Source: Bradyrhizobium zhengyangense (lineage in GTDB: Bacteria > Pseudomonadota > Alphaproteobacteria > Rhizobiales > Xanthobacteraceae). From it: 64,000 nucleotides of DNA. Below the pieces are notes generated by a model. The model was not told where the DNA came from. It saw only the letters and a list, made by a program, of their open reading frames with translations, and did not search any database. A program made the translations under genes and the position numbers. Shown here in pieces: positions 29,988-40,907 of the stretch. The DNA lies in NCBI RefSeq assembly GCF_022012435.1, contig NZ_JAKLUA010000001.1:1054001-1118000 (forward strand). Reading direction: 5' to 3'. The first letter of the stretch is position 1. Each line of letters begins with the position of its first letter.

Positions 29988-31129
29988 CGCGCGCCCTCGA
30001 TCAACTTGCGCGCCACGATGAGCCGCATGATTTCATTGGTGCCCTCGAGGATCTGGTGCACGCGTAGATCGCGCACGATCTTCTCGATGCCGTATTCGCT
30101 GAGGTAACCGTAGCCGCCGTGCAGCTGAAGCGCTTGGTTGGCGACCTCAAAGCCAACATCGGTCCCGAAACGCTTGGCCATCGCGCAGAGCATGGTGGCG
30201 TCGGGATCCTTGCGATCCAATGCAGCCGCGGCACGCCACAGGAAGGTGCGTGCGGCCTCGAGTTCGATCGCCATATCGGCGAGCTTGAACTGCAACGCCT
30301 GGAATTCGTCCAGACGCTTTCCAAACGCCTTGCGCTCCTTCATGTAGGCACGCGCCTTGTCGAGTGCGGTCTGCGCGCCGCCGAGCGAGCACGCCGTAAT
30401 GTTGAGGCGGCCGCCGTCGAGGCCTGCCATCGCGATCTTGAAACCGACGCCCTCCTCGCTCAGCCGGTTCGCGACCGGGACGCGGGCGTTCTCGAACATC
30501 ACGGCGCGGGTCGGCTGCGCGTTCCAGCCCATCTTGCGCTCGTTGGCACCGAAGGAAACGCCAGGCGTCTTGCCGTCGATGACAAGCGTCGAGATGCCGC
30601 CGGGGCCATCGCCGCCGGTGCGCACCATGGCGACCAGCAGATCAGTACCGCCGGCTCCGGAGATGAATTGCTTCTGGCCGTTGAGCACGTAATGATCGCC
30701 GTCGCGCACCGCACGCGTCCGCAGCGCCGCTGCGTCGGAGCCGGCGCCCGGCTCGGTCAGGCAGTAGCTCGCGATCAGCTCCATCGAGCAGAGTTTTGGC
30801 AGCCATTGATGGCGCTGGGTGTCGCTGCCGAAGGCATCGATCATCCAGCTCGCCATGTTGTGGATGGAGATGAAGGCCGAGGTGGTCGGACAACCCGTCG
30901 CCAGCGCCTCGAAGATCAGCGCCGCGTCGAACCGCGACATCGCGGAGCCGCCGACATCGTCGCGGATATAGATGCCGCCCATGCCGAGGGCGGCCGCCTC
31001 GCGCATCACGTCGACGGGAAAGTGCTTCTCCTCGTCCCAGCGCAGCGCGTGCGGCGCGATCCTCGAAGCCGCAAACGCCAACGCCATGTCGCGAACCGCG
31101 ACCTGATCCTCGTTCAGAGCGAACTGCAT
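29984..31129 (-). CDS. Acyl-CoA dehydrogenase (isobutyryl-CoA dehydrogenase-like)
   Basis: This 381-aa FAD enzyme has YCLTEPGAGSDAAALRTRA (FAD/substrate loop) and QLHGGYGYLSEYGIEKIVRDLR. The catalytic base Glu is in QILEGTNEIMRL. In this operon it most likely converts isobutyryl-CoA to methacrylyl-CoA. It is followed by the hydrolase with a 4-nt overlap and preceded by mmsA with a 22-nt gap. No electron-transfer flavoprotein gene is nearby. A short- or branched-chain specificity is inferred from context. Confidence 0.93.
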   Translation of the reverse strand: MQFALNEDQVAVRDMALAFAASRIAPHALRWDEEKHFPVDVMREAAALGMGGIYIRDDVGGSAMSRFDAALIFEALATGCPTTSAFISIHNMASWMIDAFGSDTQRHQWLPKLCSMELIASYCLTEPGAGSDAAALRTRAVRDGDHYVLNGQKQFISGAGGTDLLVAMVRTGGDGPGGISTLVIDGKTPGVSFGANERKMGWNAQPTRAVMFENARVPVANRLSEEGVGFKIAMAGLDGGRLNITACSLGGAQTALDKARAYMKERKAFGKRLDEFQALQFKLADMAIELEAARTFLWRAAAALDRKDPDATMLCAMAKRFGTDVGFEVANQALQLHGGYGYLSEYGIEKIVRDLRVHQILEGTNEIMRLIVARKLIEGAR

Positions 31130-31151
31130 CCCGGCCTCGCTCCTGGGAGGA

Positions 31152-32648
<1,497 letters not shown>

Positions 32649-32686
32649 GGAATGATCTCCTTGAGGCCAGCCTGTTCGCTTTGACA

Positions 32687-32715
32687 AATCCTATCGACCT
32701 GCATTTTATAGGATT
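32687..32715. promoter_or_regulatory. Candidate LysR-type operator between mmsA and its regulator
   Basis: AATCCTAT (32687-32694) and ATAGGATT (32708-32715) are perfect 8-bp inverted arms separated by 13 nt. This is the dyad shape of LysR-type sites, which contain a T-N11-A core. It lies 38 nt from the mmsA start and 34 nt from the regulator start. Confidence 0.6.
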
Positions 32716-32749
32716 CAAGTCTGAGATAATGCACCATAGATGTGCGAAA

Positions 32750-33658
32750 ATGCTGGATCAAGGTAGCATCGACTGGGACGACTTCCGCTTCGTGCTGGCC
32801 ATCGTGCGGGGCGGCTCGGTGTCGGCTGCGGCAAAGCAGCTCGGGGTCGACCATGCCACCGTGATCCGGCGTGTGGACCGGCTGGAGAAGCACCTTTCGG
32901 CCAAGCTGTTTGACCGGCGCAAGACCGGCTATCTCCTCACCGAATCCGGCCAGCGCGTCGCCGACAGCGCCGAAGCAATGGAATCGACCATTGTCGCCAA
33001 CCAGGAGCAGGTGGGCGGCTCGGTGGCACGGCTGACCGGAACGGTGCGGATCGGCGCGCCCGACGGCTTCGGCACCGCCTTCCTGGCGCCGCGGCTCGCC
33101 CCGTTCGCCGACCGCTATCCCGATCTCGATCTGCAACTTGTGGCGACCGCAAGGCTGTTTAGTCTCTCCAAGCGCGAGGCTGACATCGCGATCAGCCTGA
33201 CCATGCCGAAGGAAGGCCGCATCGTCGGCCGCAAGCTGCTCGACTACCGCCTCGGGCTTTATGCCGCCCCCGCCTATCTCGACCGCTTCCCAAAAATCGC
33301 CTCGCGGCAGGACCTGCCGCAGCACCGTTTCGTCGGCTATATCGAGGAACTGCTGTTCACGCCTGAGCTCGACTATCTGCCGCAGGTGTCGCCGCGCATC
33401 TCGGCACGCTTCCGCAGCGCCAATCTGATCGCGCAGCTCAACGCCACGCTCTCAGGCTTCGGCATCGCGGTGCTGCCGCATTTCATGGCGAGCGATTATC
33501 CGCAGCTCGTGGCGGTGCTGCCCGAGGAGATCTCGATCACCAGGACGTTCTGGATGCTGATGCACGCCGACAGCAAGGATCTCGCGCGGATCCGGGCGGT
33601 CGCGGATTACATCGGCGAGATCGTGGAGCGCGAGCGGGCGCTGTTTGCGGGACGGTGA
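32750..33658 (+). CDS. LysR-family transcriptional regulator
   Basis: This 302-aa protein has the winged helix-turn-helix at residues 5-65 (FRFVLAIVRGGSVSAAAKQLGVDHATVIRRVDRLEK, given in parts). The periplasmic-binding-like effector domain begins at LTGTVRIGAPDGFGTAFLAPRL. It is divergent from mmsA and presumably senses a valine-pathway intermediate. Two starts are possible, MHHRCAKM at 32729 and MLDQGSIDWDDF at 32750; the second is used because the helix-turn-helix then sits at the usual depth. Confidence 0.92.
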   Translation: MLDQGSIDWDDFRFVLAIVRGGSVSAAAKQLGVDHATVIRRVDRLEKHLSAKLFDRRKTGYLLTESGQRVADSAEAMESTIVANQEQVGGSVARLTGTVRIGAPDGFGTAFLAPRLAPFADRYPDLDLQLVATARLFSLSKREADIAISLTMPKEGRIVGRKLLDYRLGLYAAPAYLDRFPKIASRQDLPQHRFVGYIEELLFTPELDYLPQVSPRISARFRSANLIAQLNATLSGFGIAVLPHFMASDYPQLVAVLPEEISITRTFWMLMHADSKDLARIRAVADYIGEIVERERALFAGR

Positions 33659-33664
33659 GAAATC

Positions 33665-33788
33665 GCAGGGTGGGCAAAGCGACTTGTCCGCCCTAGCTCG
33701 CAGAGCGAAGGCGCAAGCGTGCCACGCATTTTTTGCGAACGAGAAAGATCGTGGGCACGGCGCTTGCGCGCCTTTGCCCACCGTACAG
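33665..33788. repeat. Intergenic repeat, family C copy 2
   Basis: Begins GCAGGGTGGGCAAAGC and ends CCTTTGCCCACCGTACAG, with an inner GCGCAAGCGTGCC and GGGCACGGCGCTTGCGC pairing. It lies between the convergent LysR and TetR genes and is the longest copy in this window. Confidence 0.7.
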
Positions 33789-33796
33789 CATCTCGC

Positions 33797-34417
33797 CTAG
33801 TTCTGCTTCGCCCTCTTCGCAGCAGTTACCTTCGGCTCACGCTTCGCGCCCTCGAGGGCACTCTCCTTACCGGCCTTCAGCACCTCATCGGACAGTTCGC
33901 TGGAGCCGGCAATGCGCGCCAGCAGCATGGTGCCAGCCATGGTGGCCAGCGTGGCGATCGCCTGCTTGCGCGCGGCCTTGCGTGGAACGTTCGGGATGAA
34001 ATCGGTCATCATCTCGACCATCTCATCGAGCTTGCCGGCAAATGCCTTTCGCGTCTTCGGGCTCTCGCGGGCGATCTCGGCGCCGAGCGCGGGGATCGAG
34101 CAGCCATGGCCGGGATTGTCGCGGTGCAGTGCAGAGAGATAGGTCTCCACGATCTGGGCCAGTTGCTTATCGGGCGCAAGCTGATCGGATTGCTTGCGCC
34201 AGTGCTCCATCGAGCGGTCCATGGCGTAGGCAAAGGCCTCGATCACCAGCGCCTCGCGCGAATCGAAATGGGCGTAGAAACCGCCATGGGTGAGGCCCGC
34301 CTCCTTCATCAGGTCGGCGACGCCGATGCCGTGGGCACCCTTTTCCCGAAGCCGCACGGACGCCTTCCTCACGATGCGGTCGTGGGTTTCCTGCTTGTGT
34401 TCCCTGGAATAGCGCAT
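33797..34417 (-). CDS. TetR/AcrR-family regulator
   Basis: This 206-aa protein has an N-terminal helix-turn-helix (IRVADLMKEAGLTHGGFYAHFDSREAL-type; here IGVADLMKEAGLTHGGFYAHF) and an alpha-helical ligand domain. The pattern resembles the YxaF/LmrA-like subgroup. The last 30 residues are Lys/Ala-rich (EGAKREPKVTAAKRAKQN). It follows the thioesterase gene on the same strand with a 59-nt gap. Palindromes in front of the thioesterase and thiolase are candidate targets. Confidence 0.92.
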   Translation of the reverse strand: MRYSREHKQETHDRIVRKASVRLREKGAHGIGVADLMKEAGLTHGGFYAHFDSREALVIEAFAYAMDRSMEHWRKQSDQLAPDKQLAQIVETYLSALHRDNPGHGCSIPALGAEIARESPKTRKAFAGKLDEMVEMMTDFIPNVPRKAARKQAIATLATMAGTMLLARIAGSSELSDEVLKAGKESALEGAKREPKVTAAKRAKQN

Positions 34418-34476
34418 GCGGCTCTCATTGGATGTCGGAGGTCATCTCATAACACGTATATCAGCCGAGTGGCGCA

Positions 34477-35016
34477 TTAATTCCCGGAAAAGATGTTGCC
34501 GACCATGGAAAAGGTTGCAGTTGCATGGACTGCGAGCGCCCCGTTACCGTCGCGGACGAAGCCCTCGGTGTAGCTGGTCTGGCGCCCGAGCTTGATCACC
34601 CTGCCTTCGGCCGAGATCAGCCCCGAACGGACCGAGAGCGGACGCAGGAAGGTCATCTTCAGATCGAGCGTCACCGACGACTGTCCGGCCTCAAGCCGAG
34701 TCGAAATCGCACAGCCCATGGCGGTGTCGAGCAGAGCGGCCGCGGTCGCCCCATGCAGAAGGCCGATGGTATTTTCGAGATCCTCGCGCGGCTCCAGTTC
34801 CATCACAATCCGGCCCGGCTCGACTACGCCCACGATGAAGCCGATCAATTTTGCGAAGGGCGGCGGCGGCAGCCTGCCGTCGCGGATGCCCAGCATGGCG
34901 TCCATACCCGACAGACCCATGGCCACTTTCGCGACTGGCGCCGGGACCTGCCAGTCCACGACGCGCTCGCGACGTTGCGCGGGCGAAAACAGATCGATTT
35001 GAGCAAGTTCGGTCAT
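34477..35016 (-). CDS. PaaI-family hot-dog thioesterase
   Basis: This 179-aa protein has HGATAAALLDTAMGCAISTRL, the HGG(x)-ALxD-type signature of PaaI/4HBT acyl-CoA thioesterases; here the His-Gly is followed by Ala rather than Gly. SVTLDLKMTFLRPLSVRSG and GRVIKLGRQTSYTEGFVRDGNG complete the fold. It probably hydrolyses acyl-CoA thioesters of an aromatic or fatty acid pathway. It is divergent from an enoyl-CoA hydratase gene. Confidence 0.9.
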   Translation of the reverse strand: MTELAQIDLFSPAQRRERVVDWQVPAPVAKVAMGLSGMDAMLGIRDGRLPPPPFAKLIGFIVGVVEPGRIVMELEPREDLENTIGLLHGATAAALLDTAMGCAISTRLEAGQSSVTLDLKMTFLRPLSVRSGLISAEGRVIKLGRQTSYTEGFVRDGNGALAVHATATFSMVGNIFSGN

Positions 35017-35024
35017 GGCAACCT

Positions 35025-35050
35025 CATAATATGATTACTATCATACTATG
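35025..35050. promoter_or_regulatory. Near-perfect palindrome before the thioesterase start (candidate TetR operator)
   Basis: CATAATATGAT (35025-35035), spacer TACT, then ATCATACTATG (35040-35050): 10 of 11 arm positions pair. It sits 8 nt before the thioesterase ATG and in the divergent gap to the hydratase gene. Confidence 0.55.
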
Positions 35051-35167
35051 CTGCGAACTTCGCGCTGGCAACTCCATCCACTCCTGCTTGACAAGTGATG
35101 CATTTAGGCCGGGAAGTAATCGCGACCGGGCGCAGTCGCGTCCGTCCACAAAGCTTAGAGACATCAG

Positions 35168-35938
35168 ATGGAAATGCTCAATAACCACTGCGGCGTAACG
35201 CGCGATGCGCGCGGCGTTGTTCATGTCGCGATCTGCAACGCCGGCTCGCTGAACATTCTGGGCTCGCGTGTGACCGACGCGGTCCGGGAAGGGCTGCAAG
35301 AGCTCGCCACCGACCGCAGCATCCGCGTCGTGGTGCTGCGCGGCCAAAGCGAGAAGAGCATGATCGGCGGCGCCGATATCAAGGAGATGGCCAAGCTCGA
35401 CCAAAAGTCGGCCGAGGCCTTCATCAGCCGCCTGCGCGATCTCTGCGAGGCCGTGCGGCAATTCCCTGCCCCCATGATCGCGCGCATGCCCGGCTGGTGC
35501 CTCGGCGGCGGGCTCGAGGTCGCAGCCGCCTGCGATTTCCGGATCGCCGCGCATGATGCGCATTTCGGCATGCCGGAGGTACGCGTCGGCATCCCCTCGG
35601 TGATCCACGCTGCACTGCTGCCCCGCCTGATCGGCTGGGCCCGCGCGCGCTGGCTGGTGATGACCGCGGAGAACATCGATGCGTCGACGGCGCTGTCCTG
35701 GGGCCTGATCGACAAGATCGCGCCGGCGGACGGGCTGGATGCCGAGATCGAGCACCTCGTGAAGGCGCTGCTCGAATGCGGCCCCGAGGCGCTGCGGTCG
35801 CAGAAGGCACTGCTGCGGCAATGGGAGGAATTGCCGCTCACCGAGTCGGTGAACCTCAGCGTCAAGGTGTTCGGCGAGTCGTTCCTGACGGACGAGCCGA
35901 CGCGACTGATGGGCGCGTTCGTGAACAGGAAGCGGTAG
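35168..35938 (+). CDS. Enoyl-CoA hydratase/isomerase family protein
   Basis: This 256-aa crotonase-fold protein has an oxyanion-hole motif MIGGADIKEM and CLGGGLEVAAACDFRIAA. MPEVRVGIPSVIHAALLPRLIG holds one catalytic Glu; the second Glu position needs alignment. It hydrates enoyl-CoA or isomerises double bonds. It lies between a divergent thioesterase and a downstream thiolase, so the three genes look like parts of one acyl-CoA pathway. Confidence 0.9.
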   Translation: MEMLNNHCGVTRDARGVVHVAICNAGSLNILGSRVTDAVREGLQELATDRSIRVVVLRGQSEKSMIGGADIKEMAKLDQKSAEAFISRLRDLCEAVRQFPAPMIARMPGWCLGGGLEVAAACDFRIAAHDAHFGMPEVRVGIPSVIHAALLPRLIGWARARWLVMTAENIDASTALSWGLIDKIAPADGLDAEIEHLVKALLECGPEALRSQKALLRQWEELPLTESVNLSVKVFGESFLTDEPTRLMGAFVNRKR

Positions 35939-36025
35939 GCGCTCCAGCGCCAATCGGACGATCAATTCATCCGAACTACGACATTTTCTCATGCCAGGCG
36001 CGGTTGCATTTTTTGCGCCGCATCA

Positions 36026-36038
36026 TATGATGATCATA
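36026..36038. promoter_or_regulatory. TATGAT-G-ATCATA palindrome before the thiolase
   Basis: A perfect 6-bp inverted repeat with a 1-nt centre, sharing both half-sites with the palindrome at 35025-35050. It lies 29 nt before the thiolase start. The spacing differs (1 versus 4 nt), so they may not be the same site. Confidence 0.45.
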
Positions 36039-36067
36039 ATCCAACGGATCATCACAGGGAGTTTGTC

Positions 36068-37264
<1,197 letters not shown>

Positions 37265-37377
37265 CCGTCGTAACGTCCGAAATTGAGGGAAGTCTGTCAT
37301 TTCAGACTTCCCGATCTCGTGCCAGACTGCAACAATGACGCGGGTGTTCCGGAGCCCGCCAACCTGGATTGAGGGCA

Positions 37378-38673
37378 ATGATCTCGAACTGGCTTTCGGC
37401 CACGCTAGGCCGTCGCAACATCCATTACGGCTGGGTGATGGTCGGGGTGACCTTCTTCGCCGCCCTGATCAGCGCGGGCACGGTCGGCGCGCCCGGCGTG
37501 TTCATCGTTCCGCTCCAGAAGGAGTTCGGCTGGAGCACGGCGGAGATCTCCTCGGCGCTCTCGATCCGTTTCATCCTGTTCGGGCTGATGGCGCCATTCG
37601 CCGCCGCCCTCCTCAACCGTTATGGCCTGCGCAACGTCACGCTGACCGCGCAGCTCATCGTCGTCTCGGCGCTGGTGCTCTCGCTCGGCATGACGCAGGT
37701 CTGGCAGCTCGTGGCGCTGTGGGGCGTGGTGATCGGCATCGGCACCGGCATGACCGCGCTGGTGCTGGGCGCGACCATCGCAACGCGCTGGTTCGCAGCG
37801 CGCCGCGGCCTCGTCATCGGCATCATGACAGCGAGCGTCGCCACCGGCCAGCTCGTGTTCCTGCCGCTGCTCGCAAGCCTGACCGAGCGCTTCGGCTGGC
37901 GGCTTGCGCTCGGCTTCGTCTGTATCATGCTCGGCGTCTCCGCGACCGCGGTCTTGCTGATCATGCGCGATCGCCCAAGCGATCTCGGCCTGCGCCCGTT
38001 CGGCGACGAAGGCACCGAGCCCCTGCCCGCGCCGCCCGTGAATCACGGCTCGATCACATCAGTGGCGCTCGGCACGCTGCGCGATGCCTCGAAGTCGAGC
38101 GCGTTCTGGATCCTGTTTGCGACCTTCTTCGTCTGCGGCGCCTCGACCAATGGCCTCGTCCAGGTGCATTTGATTCCGATGTGCCTCGACTTCGGTATCC
38201 CGCAGGTGCAGGCGGCGAGCCTTTTGGCGGCGATGGGCATTTTCGACTTCTTTGGCACCATCATGTCGGGCTGGCTGTCGGACCGGTATGACAACCGCTT
38301 CCTGCTGTTCTGGTACTACGGCCTGCGCGGGCTCTCGCTGATCTTCCTGCCCTTCAGCGATTTCTCGTTCTATGGCCTGTCCATCTTCGCGATGTTCTAC
38401 GGCCTCGACTGGATCGCCACCGTGCCGCCGACGGTGCGGCTAACGGCGCAGAAGTTCGGACCCGAGCGCGCCAATCTGGTGTTTGGCTGGATCTTCGCCG
38501 GCCATCAGCTCGGCGCCGGCACGGCCGCCTTCGGCGCGGGCCTGTCGCGGACGCTGCTGCAAAGCTATCTGCCGGCCTTCTTCGTCGCCGGTACGCTCTG
38601 CGTATTTGCCTCGCTGATCGTGCTGACACTGTCGCGGCAGCCGAAGCCGCAAGCAAAACCCGCGATGGCCTAG
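37378..38673 (+). CDS. MFS transporter (OFA/monocarboxylate-like)
   Basis: This 431-aa, 12-helix membrane carrier begins NIHYGWVMVGVTFFAAL with GAPGVFIVPLQKEFGWSTAEIS, the signature of the oxalate/formate or monocarboxylate-type MFS group. A long cytosolic loop near residues 200-230 separates the two six-helix halves. The substrate is probably a small organic acid. The ATG at 37378 is used; a TTG three codons upstream is possible. Confidence 0.92.
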   Translation: MISNWLSATLGRRNIHYGWVMVGVTFFAALISAGTVGAPGVFIVPLQKEFGWSTAEISSALSIRFILFGLMAPFAAALLNRYGLRNVTLTAQLIVVSALVLSLGMTQVWQLVALWGVVIGIGTGMTALVLGATIATRWFAARRGLVIGIMTASVATGQLVFLPLLASLTERFGWRLALGFVCIMLGVSATAVLLIMRDRPSDLGLRPFGDEGTEPLPAPPVNHGSITSVALGTLRDASKSSAFWILFATFFVCGASTNGLVQVHLIPMCLDFGIPQVQAASLLAAMGIFDFFGTIMSGWLSDRYDNRFLLFWYYGLRGLSLIFLPFSDFSFYGLSIFAMFYGLDWIATVPPTVRLTAQKFGPERANLVFGWIFAGHQLGAGTAAFGAGLSRTLLQSYLPAFFVAGTLCVFASLIVLTLSRQPKPQAKPAMA

Positions 38674-38837
38674 TTAGCACCTGATCGTGGTGGTGGCGCC
38701 GCGCACCGCGGCGTCACCGATCCGCGAGATGATCCCGAACCGATCGGGAGGAGCGATCCCACCATTGCGGGCTGCGATCTCGACCACCTCATCATTGGCG
38801 TCAAGGACGTGCTCGGCTTTACGATGCCAAAGCCGCG

Positions 38838-39932
38838 CTAGTGAGAGGCTGTTCGCGACGGATCCTCACCGAGCTGCTGGCCCTGCGCGAGCCTCTGCTT
38901 GATCATCCCCATGACGGAACCTACCTCGCCGAAGGCTCTGGAGTGGGAATCGTCTCCGCCAAGATGCGTGAGGTCGAACACCAGGATTTTCTGCTGCGCC
39001 AGCGCGCTTTTGTACGGCTCATCCTGCGGATTGATATCGCCGAGGCGCGTTGTCCCTCCGGCGAGCGACTTCGATAGTTTGAGAGCCGTATCATCCTGCG
39101 ACAGAAACAGGCCGATGCGGGGGCGCCGCGGCCCCAAAGCTCCGACCGCGCTGATGAACTCGTCGAAGCCGATGTCGGGCGCGACCAGCGCGACATTCTT
39201 CAGCTTCGGCACCGATCCGCCGTGCGAGGCCCTGCTCCGCAACGCATCGAGCGTGACCAGGCAGCCCATGGAATGGCAGACGAACGTGATCTCCTTGACG
39301 GCGGGATTGGCGTTGACGGTGTCCAGCAGCTCGGTCAATGCCGAGCCCGATCGGCCCGCGACCTTGCGATCGTGGTCGTATGACCCGAGGTTGCCGGCCC
39401 CCTGCGATGGCCAAGAAAACAGGATCGGAATGACGGGAAGCCGGCCGTCATGGACGAATTGCGCGTAGCGATACACCGCATCGTCAAAACGGTTGTTGAA
39501 GCCGTGCACGAACACCAACGTCTTGGTCAGATGTCTGGCCTTTGCCGCGCTGGATACGGCAGCGCCGAATTCGGTGCGATCCAGATAGCCCGCCGATGCC
39601 GTGACGAACTCCTTGCGCGGGTCCCCGGGAGGCGACAATGGCCACTGGATTTCACCGGCCTTGCGCGATCCATCCGGTGGAATCGACACTGTGACTTGCG
39701 CAAAAGCCATTTCGCTGGACGGCTCGCGGCTGAACATCTCGCCGGGGTCACTGCTGGATCGCGCGCGCGTCGTTCCGATCAGGATTGGGACCTGGGAGGC
39801 CGCTTCAACGGCCTCGCTGCTCGGCACCAGAACGCCCTGCAGAGGGCGCATCGAGCAGGAGGCGGAGACCAGCACCGTCAGCACGGCAGCGGCGACGTGC
39901 ATAGAAACAGCGGTACGGCCCCGAGGATGCAT
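38838..39932 (-). CDS. DUF900-family alpha/beta hydrolase, exported
   Basis: This 364-aa protein has a signal peptide (MHPRGRTAVSMHVAAAVLTVLVSASCSMRP, given in part) with a Cys at the end. The Cys context VSASC is a weak lipobox, so either a lipoprotein or a secreted form is possible. LVFVHGFNNRFDDAVYR and the nucleophile elbow VCHSMGCLVTLDAL show an active hydrolase; DUF900 members are found in secretion-related and unknown contexts. The start at 39932 has an AAGGAGA site upstream. It is divergent from a FixK-controlled cytochrome gene. Confidence 0.88.
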   Translation of the reverse strand: MHPRGRTAVSMHVAAAVLTVLVSASCSMRPLQGVLVPSSEAVEAASQVPILIGTTRARSSSDPGEMFSREPSSEMAFAQVTVSIPPDGSRKAGEIQWPLSPPGDPRKEFVTASAGYLDRTEFGAAVSSAAKARHLTKTLVFVHGFNNRFDDAVYRYAQFVHDGRLPVIPILFSWPSQGAGNLGSYDHDRKVAGRSGSALTELLDTVNANPAVKEITFVCHSMGCLVTLDALRSRASHGGSVPKLKNVALVAPDIGFDEFISAVGALGPRRPRIGLFLSQDDTALKLSKSLAGGTTRLGDINPQDEPYKSALAQQKILVFDLTHLGGDDSHSRAFGEVGSVMGMIKQRLAQGQQLGEDPSRTASH

Positions 39933-40057
39933 CCGGTTCTCCTTCCGGCGCGCACAACTGGCTCCGGAGCAGTCTGACAATCGCTCGTTGCCGGCCTCGA
40001 TTTTGACGCCGCCAGCGCGTGTATCCAGCAAACAAGGGCAGCTACCGGCAATTCCGA

Positions 40058-40071
40058 TTGATCCAGATCAA
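40058..40071. promoter_or_regulatory. FixK/FNR box 1
   Basis: TTGATCCAGATCAA fits the TTGAT-N4-ATCAA consensus perfectly. It lies 126 nt upstream of the DUF900 gene start and 215 nt upstream of the cytochrome start. The distance is long for either gene, but it could serve the DUF900 promoter. Confidence 0.6.
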
Positions 40072-40198
40072 TCATCCGCTCCGGCAAGCCGTGCGCGGAC
40101 GGCGCGATGCTCCCTTTCCCAGAACCTTGGCCCAAAGCCGCGCCTGCACGAATCCGCATGAGCCCGGAACATTCGCAGGCCGGTGCCGCAAGCGGGTC

Positions 40199-40212
40199 TT
40201 GATGTGCATCAA
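40199..40212 (+). promoter_or_regulatory. FixK/FNR box 2, at the cytochrome promoter
   Basis: TTGATGTGCATCAA is a perfect TTGAT-N4-ATCAA palindrome, 60 nt before the cytochrome ATG. If it is centred at -41.5 (class II activation), transcription would begin near 40247, and TAGGAA at 40234-40239 falls close to the expected -10 position. Confidence 0.75.
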
Positions 40213-40272
40213 GCGATCGGGGAACATAGCAGCTAGGAATTGAAGCCTTGCAAGCCGGCGTCGGAGCGCGAC

Positions 40273-40722
40273 ATGGAAAAACATAGTCTTAAGTGTTTGA
40301 TTATTGCCGGTCTTGCCGCTGGTTTCACCGCCGCGGCCCAGGCCGAAGACGTCGACATCGGCAAGGGAGAGTTTCAGTCGTCCTGCGCGAGTTGTCATGG
40401 TGTGGATGCGAGGGGCAAGGGTCCGGTCAGCGCCCAGCTGCGCGTACCGCCTGCCGATTTGACGATGCTGGCCAAGAACAACAACGGCGTGTTTCCCACG
40501 GACGCTCTTTATCAAGCCATCGATGGAACGAAAACCGTCCCCGCTCATGGCACGCGCGAAATGCCAGTCTGGGGAGAGCGATTCAATCCCATCGTCAATC
40601 TGCCTCACTATGTCGATCCGTCGTATTGGGAAAAGGCCGGTCCGGATCAAAAGCCTGAGGTCGTCGTGCGAAAGCGCATCCTCGCTGTGATCGATTATCT
40701 CAGCCGTATTCAGCAAAAATAG
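40273..40722 (+). CDS. Periplasmic c-type cytochrome (mono-haem)
   Basis: This 149-aa protein has a Sec signal peptide cut after AAAQA, then one haem motif CASCH at about residues 44-48 and a distal Met ligand candidate in EMPVWGERFN. The mature protein is about 13 kDa. Two perfect FixK boxes upstream suggest expression under low oxygen or during symbiosis. No oxidase or dehydrogenase subunit gene is adjacent. The start is placed at the ATG giving the normal signal peptide length. Confidence 0.9.
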   Translation: MEKHSLKCLIIAGLAAGFTAAAQAEDVDIGKGEFQSSCASCHGVDARGKGPVSAQLRVPPADLTMLAKNNNGVFPTDALYQAIDGTKTVPAHGTREMPVWGERFNPIVNLPHYVDPSYWEKAGPDQKPEVVVRKRILAVIDYLSRIQQK

Positions 40723-40907
40723 CACGGGCTGCATCGAGACGGCCTACCGTTCGCGCTGGGGCGCCCTCCAGAGCGGCCGCCGGGCGTTGCCTCCCACGGT
40801 CTCGCTCGGGACATATTGCCGTTAGACTCGGCGGCCCAAACGTGGACAATACGACCTCAAGCGCTTCGCGCGCACAGTGCACACCAAGATGCGCCTGAGG
40901 AAACAAC

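Larger units (their letters stand above)
39933..40272. other. Divergent regulatory region, DUF900 / cytochrome
   Basis: This gap of 340 nt has no supported gene. It contains both FixK boxes (40058-40071 and 40199-40212), 127 nt apart centre to centre, and the start of the cytochrome transcript. Confidence 0.7.

Noticed and set aside
38674..38837. Possible gene remnant: minus-strand reading ending GDAAVRGATTTIRC, or plus-strand CDLDHLIIGVKD
   Set aside because: Both readings are short (about 50 codons), lack a start with a ribosome binding site and match no family with confidence. The plus-strand reading resembles the start of a VOC-fold protein by eye only.
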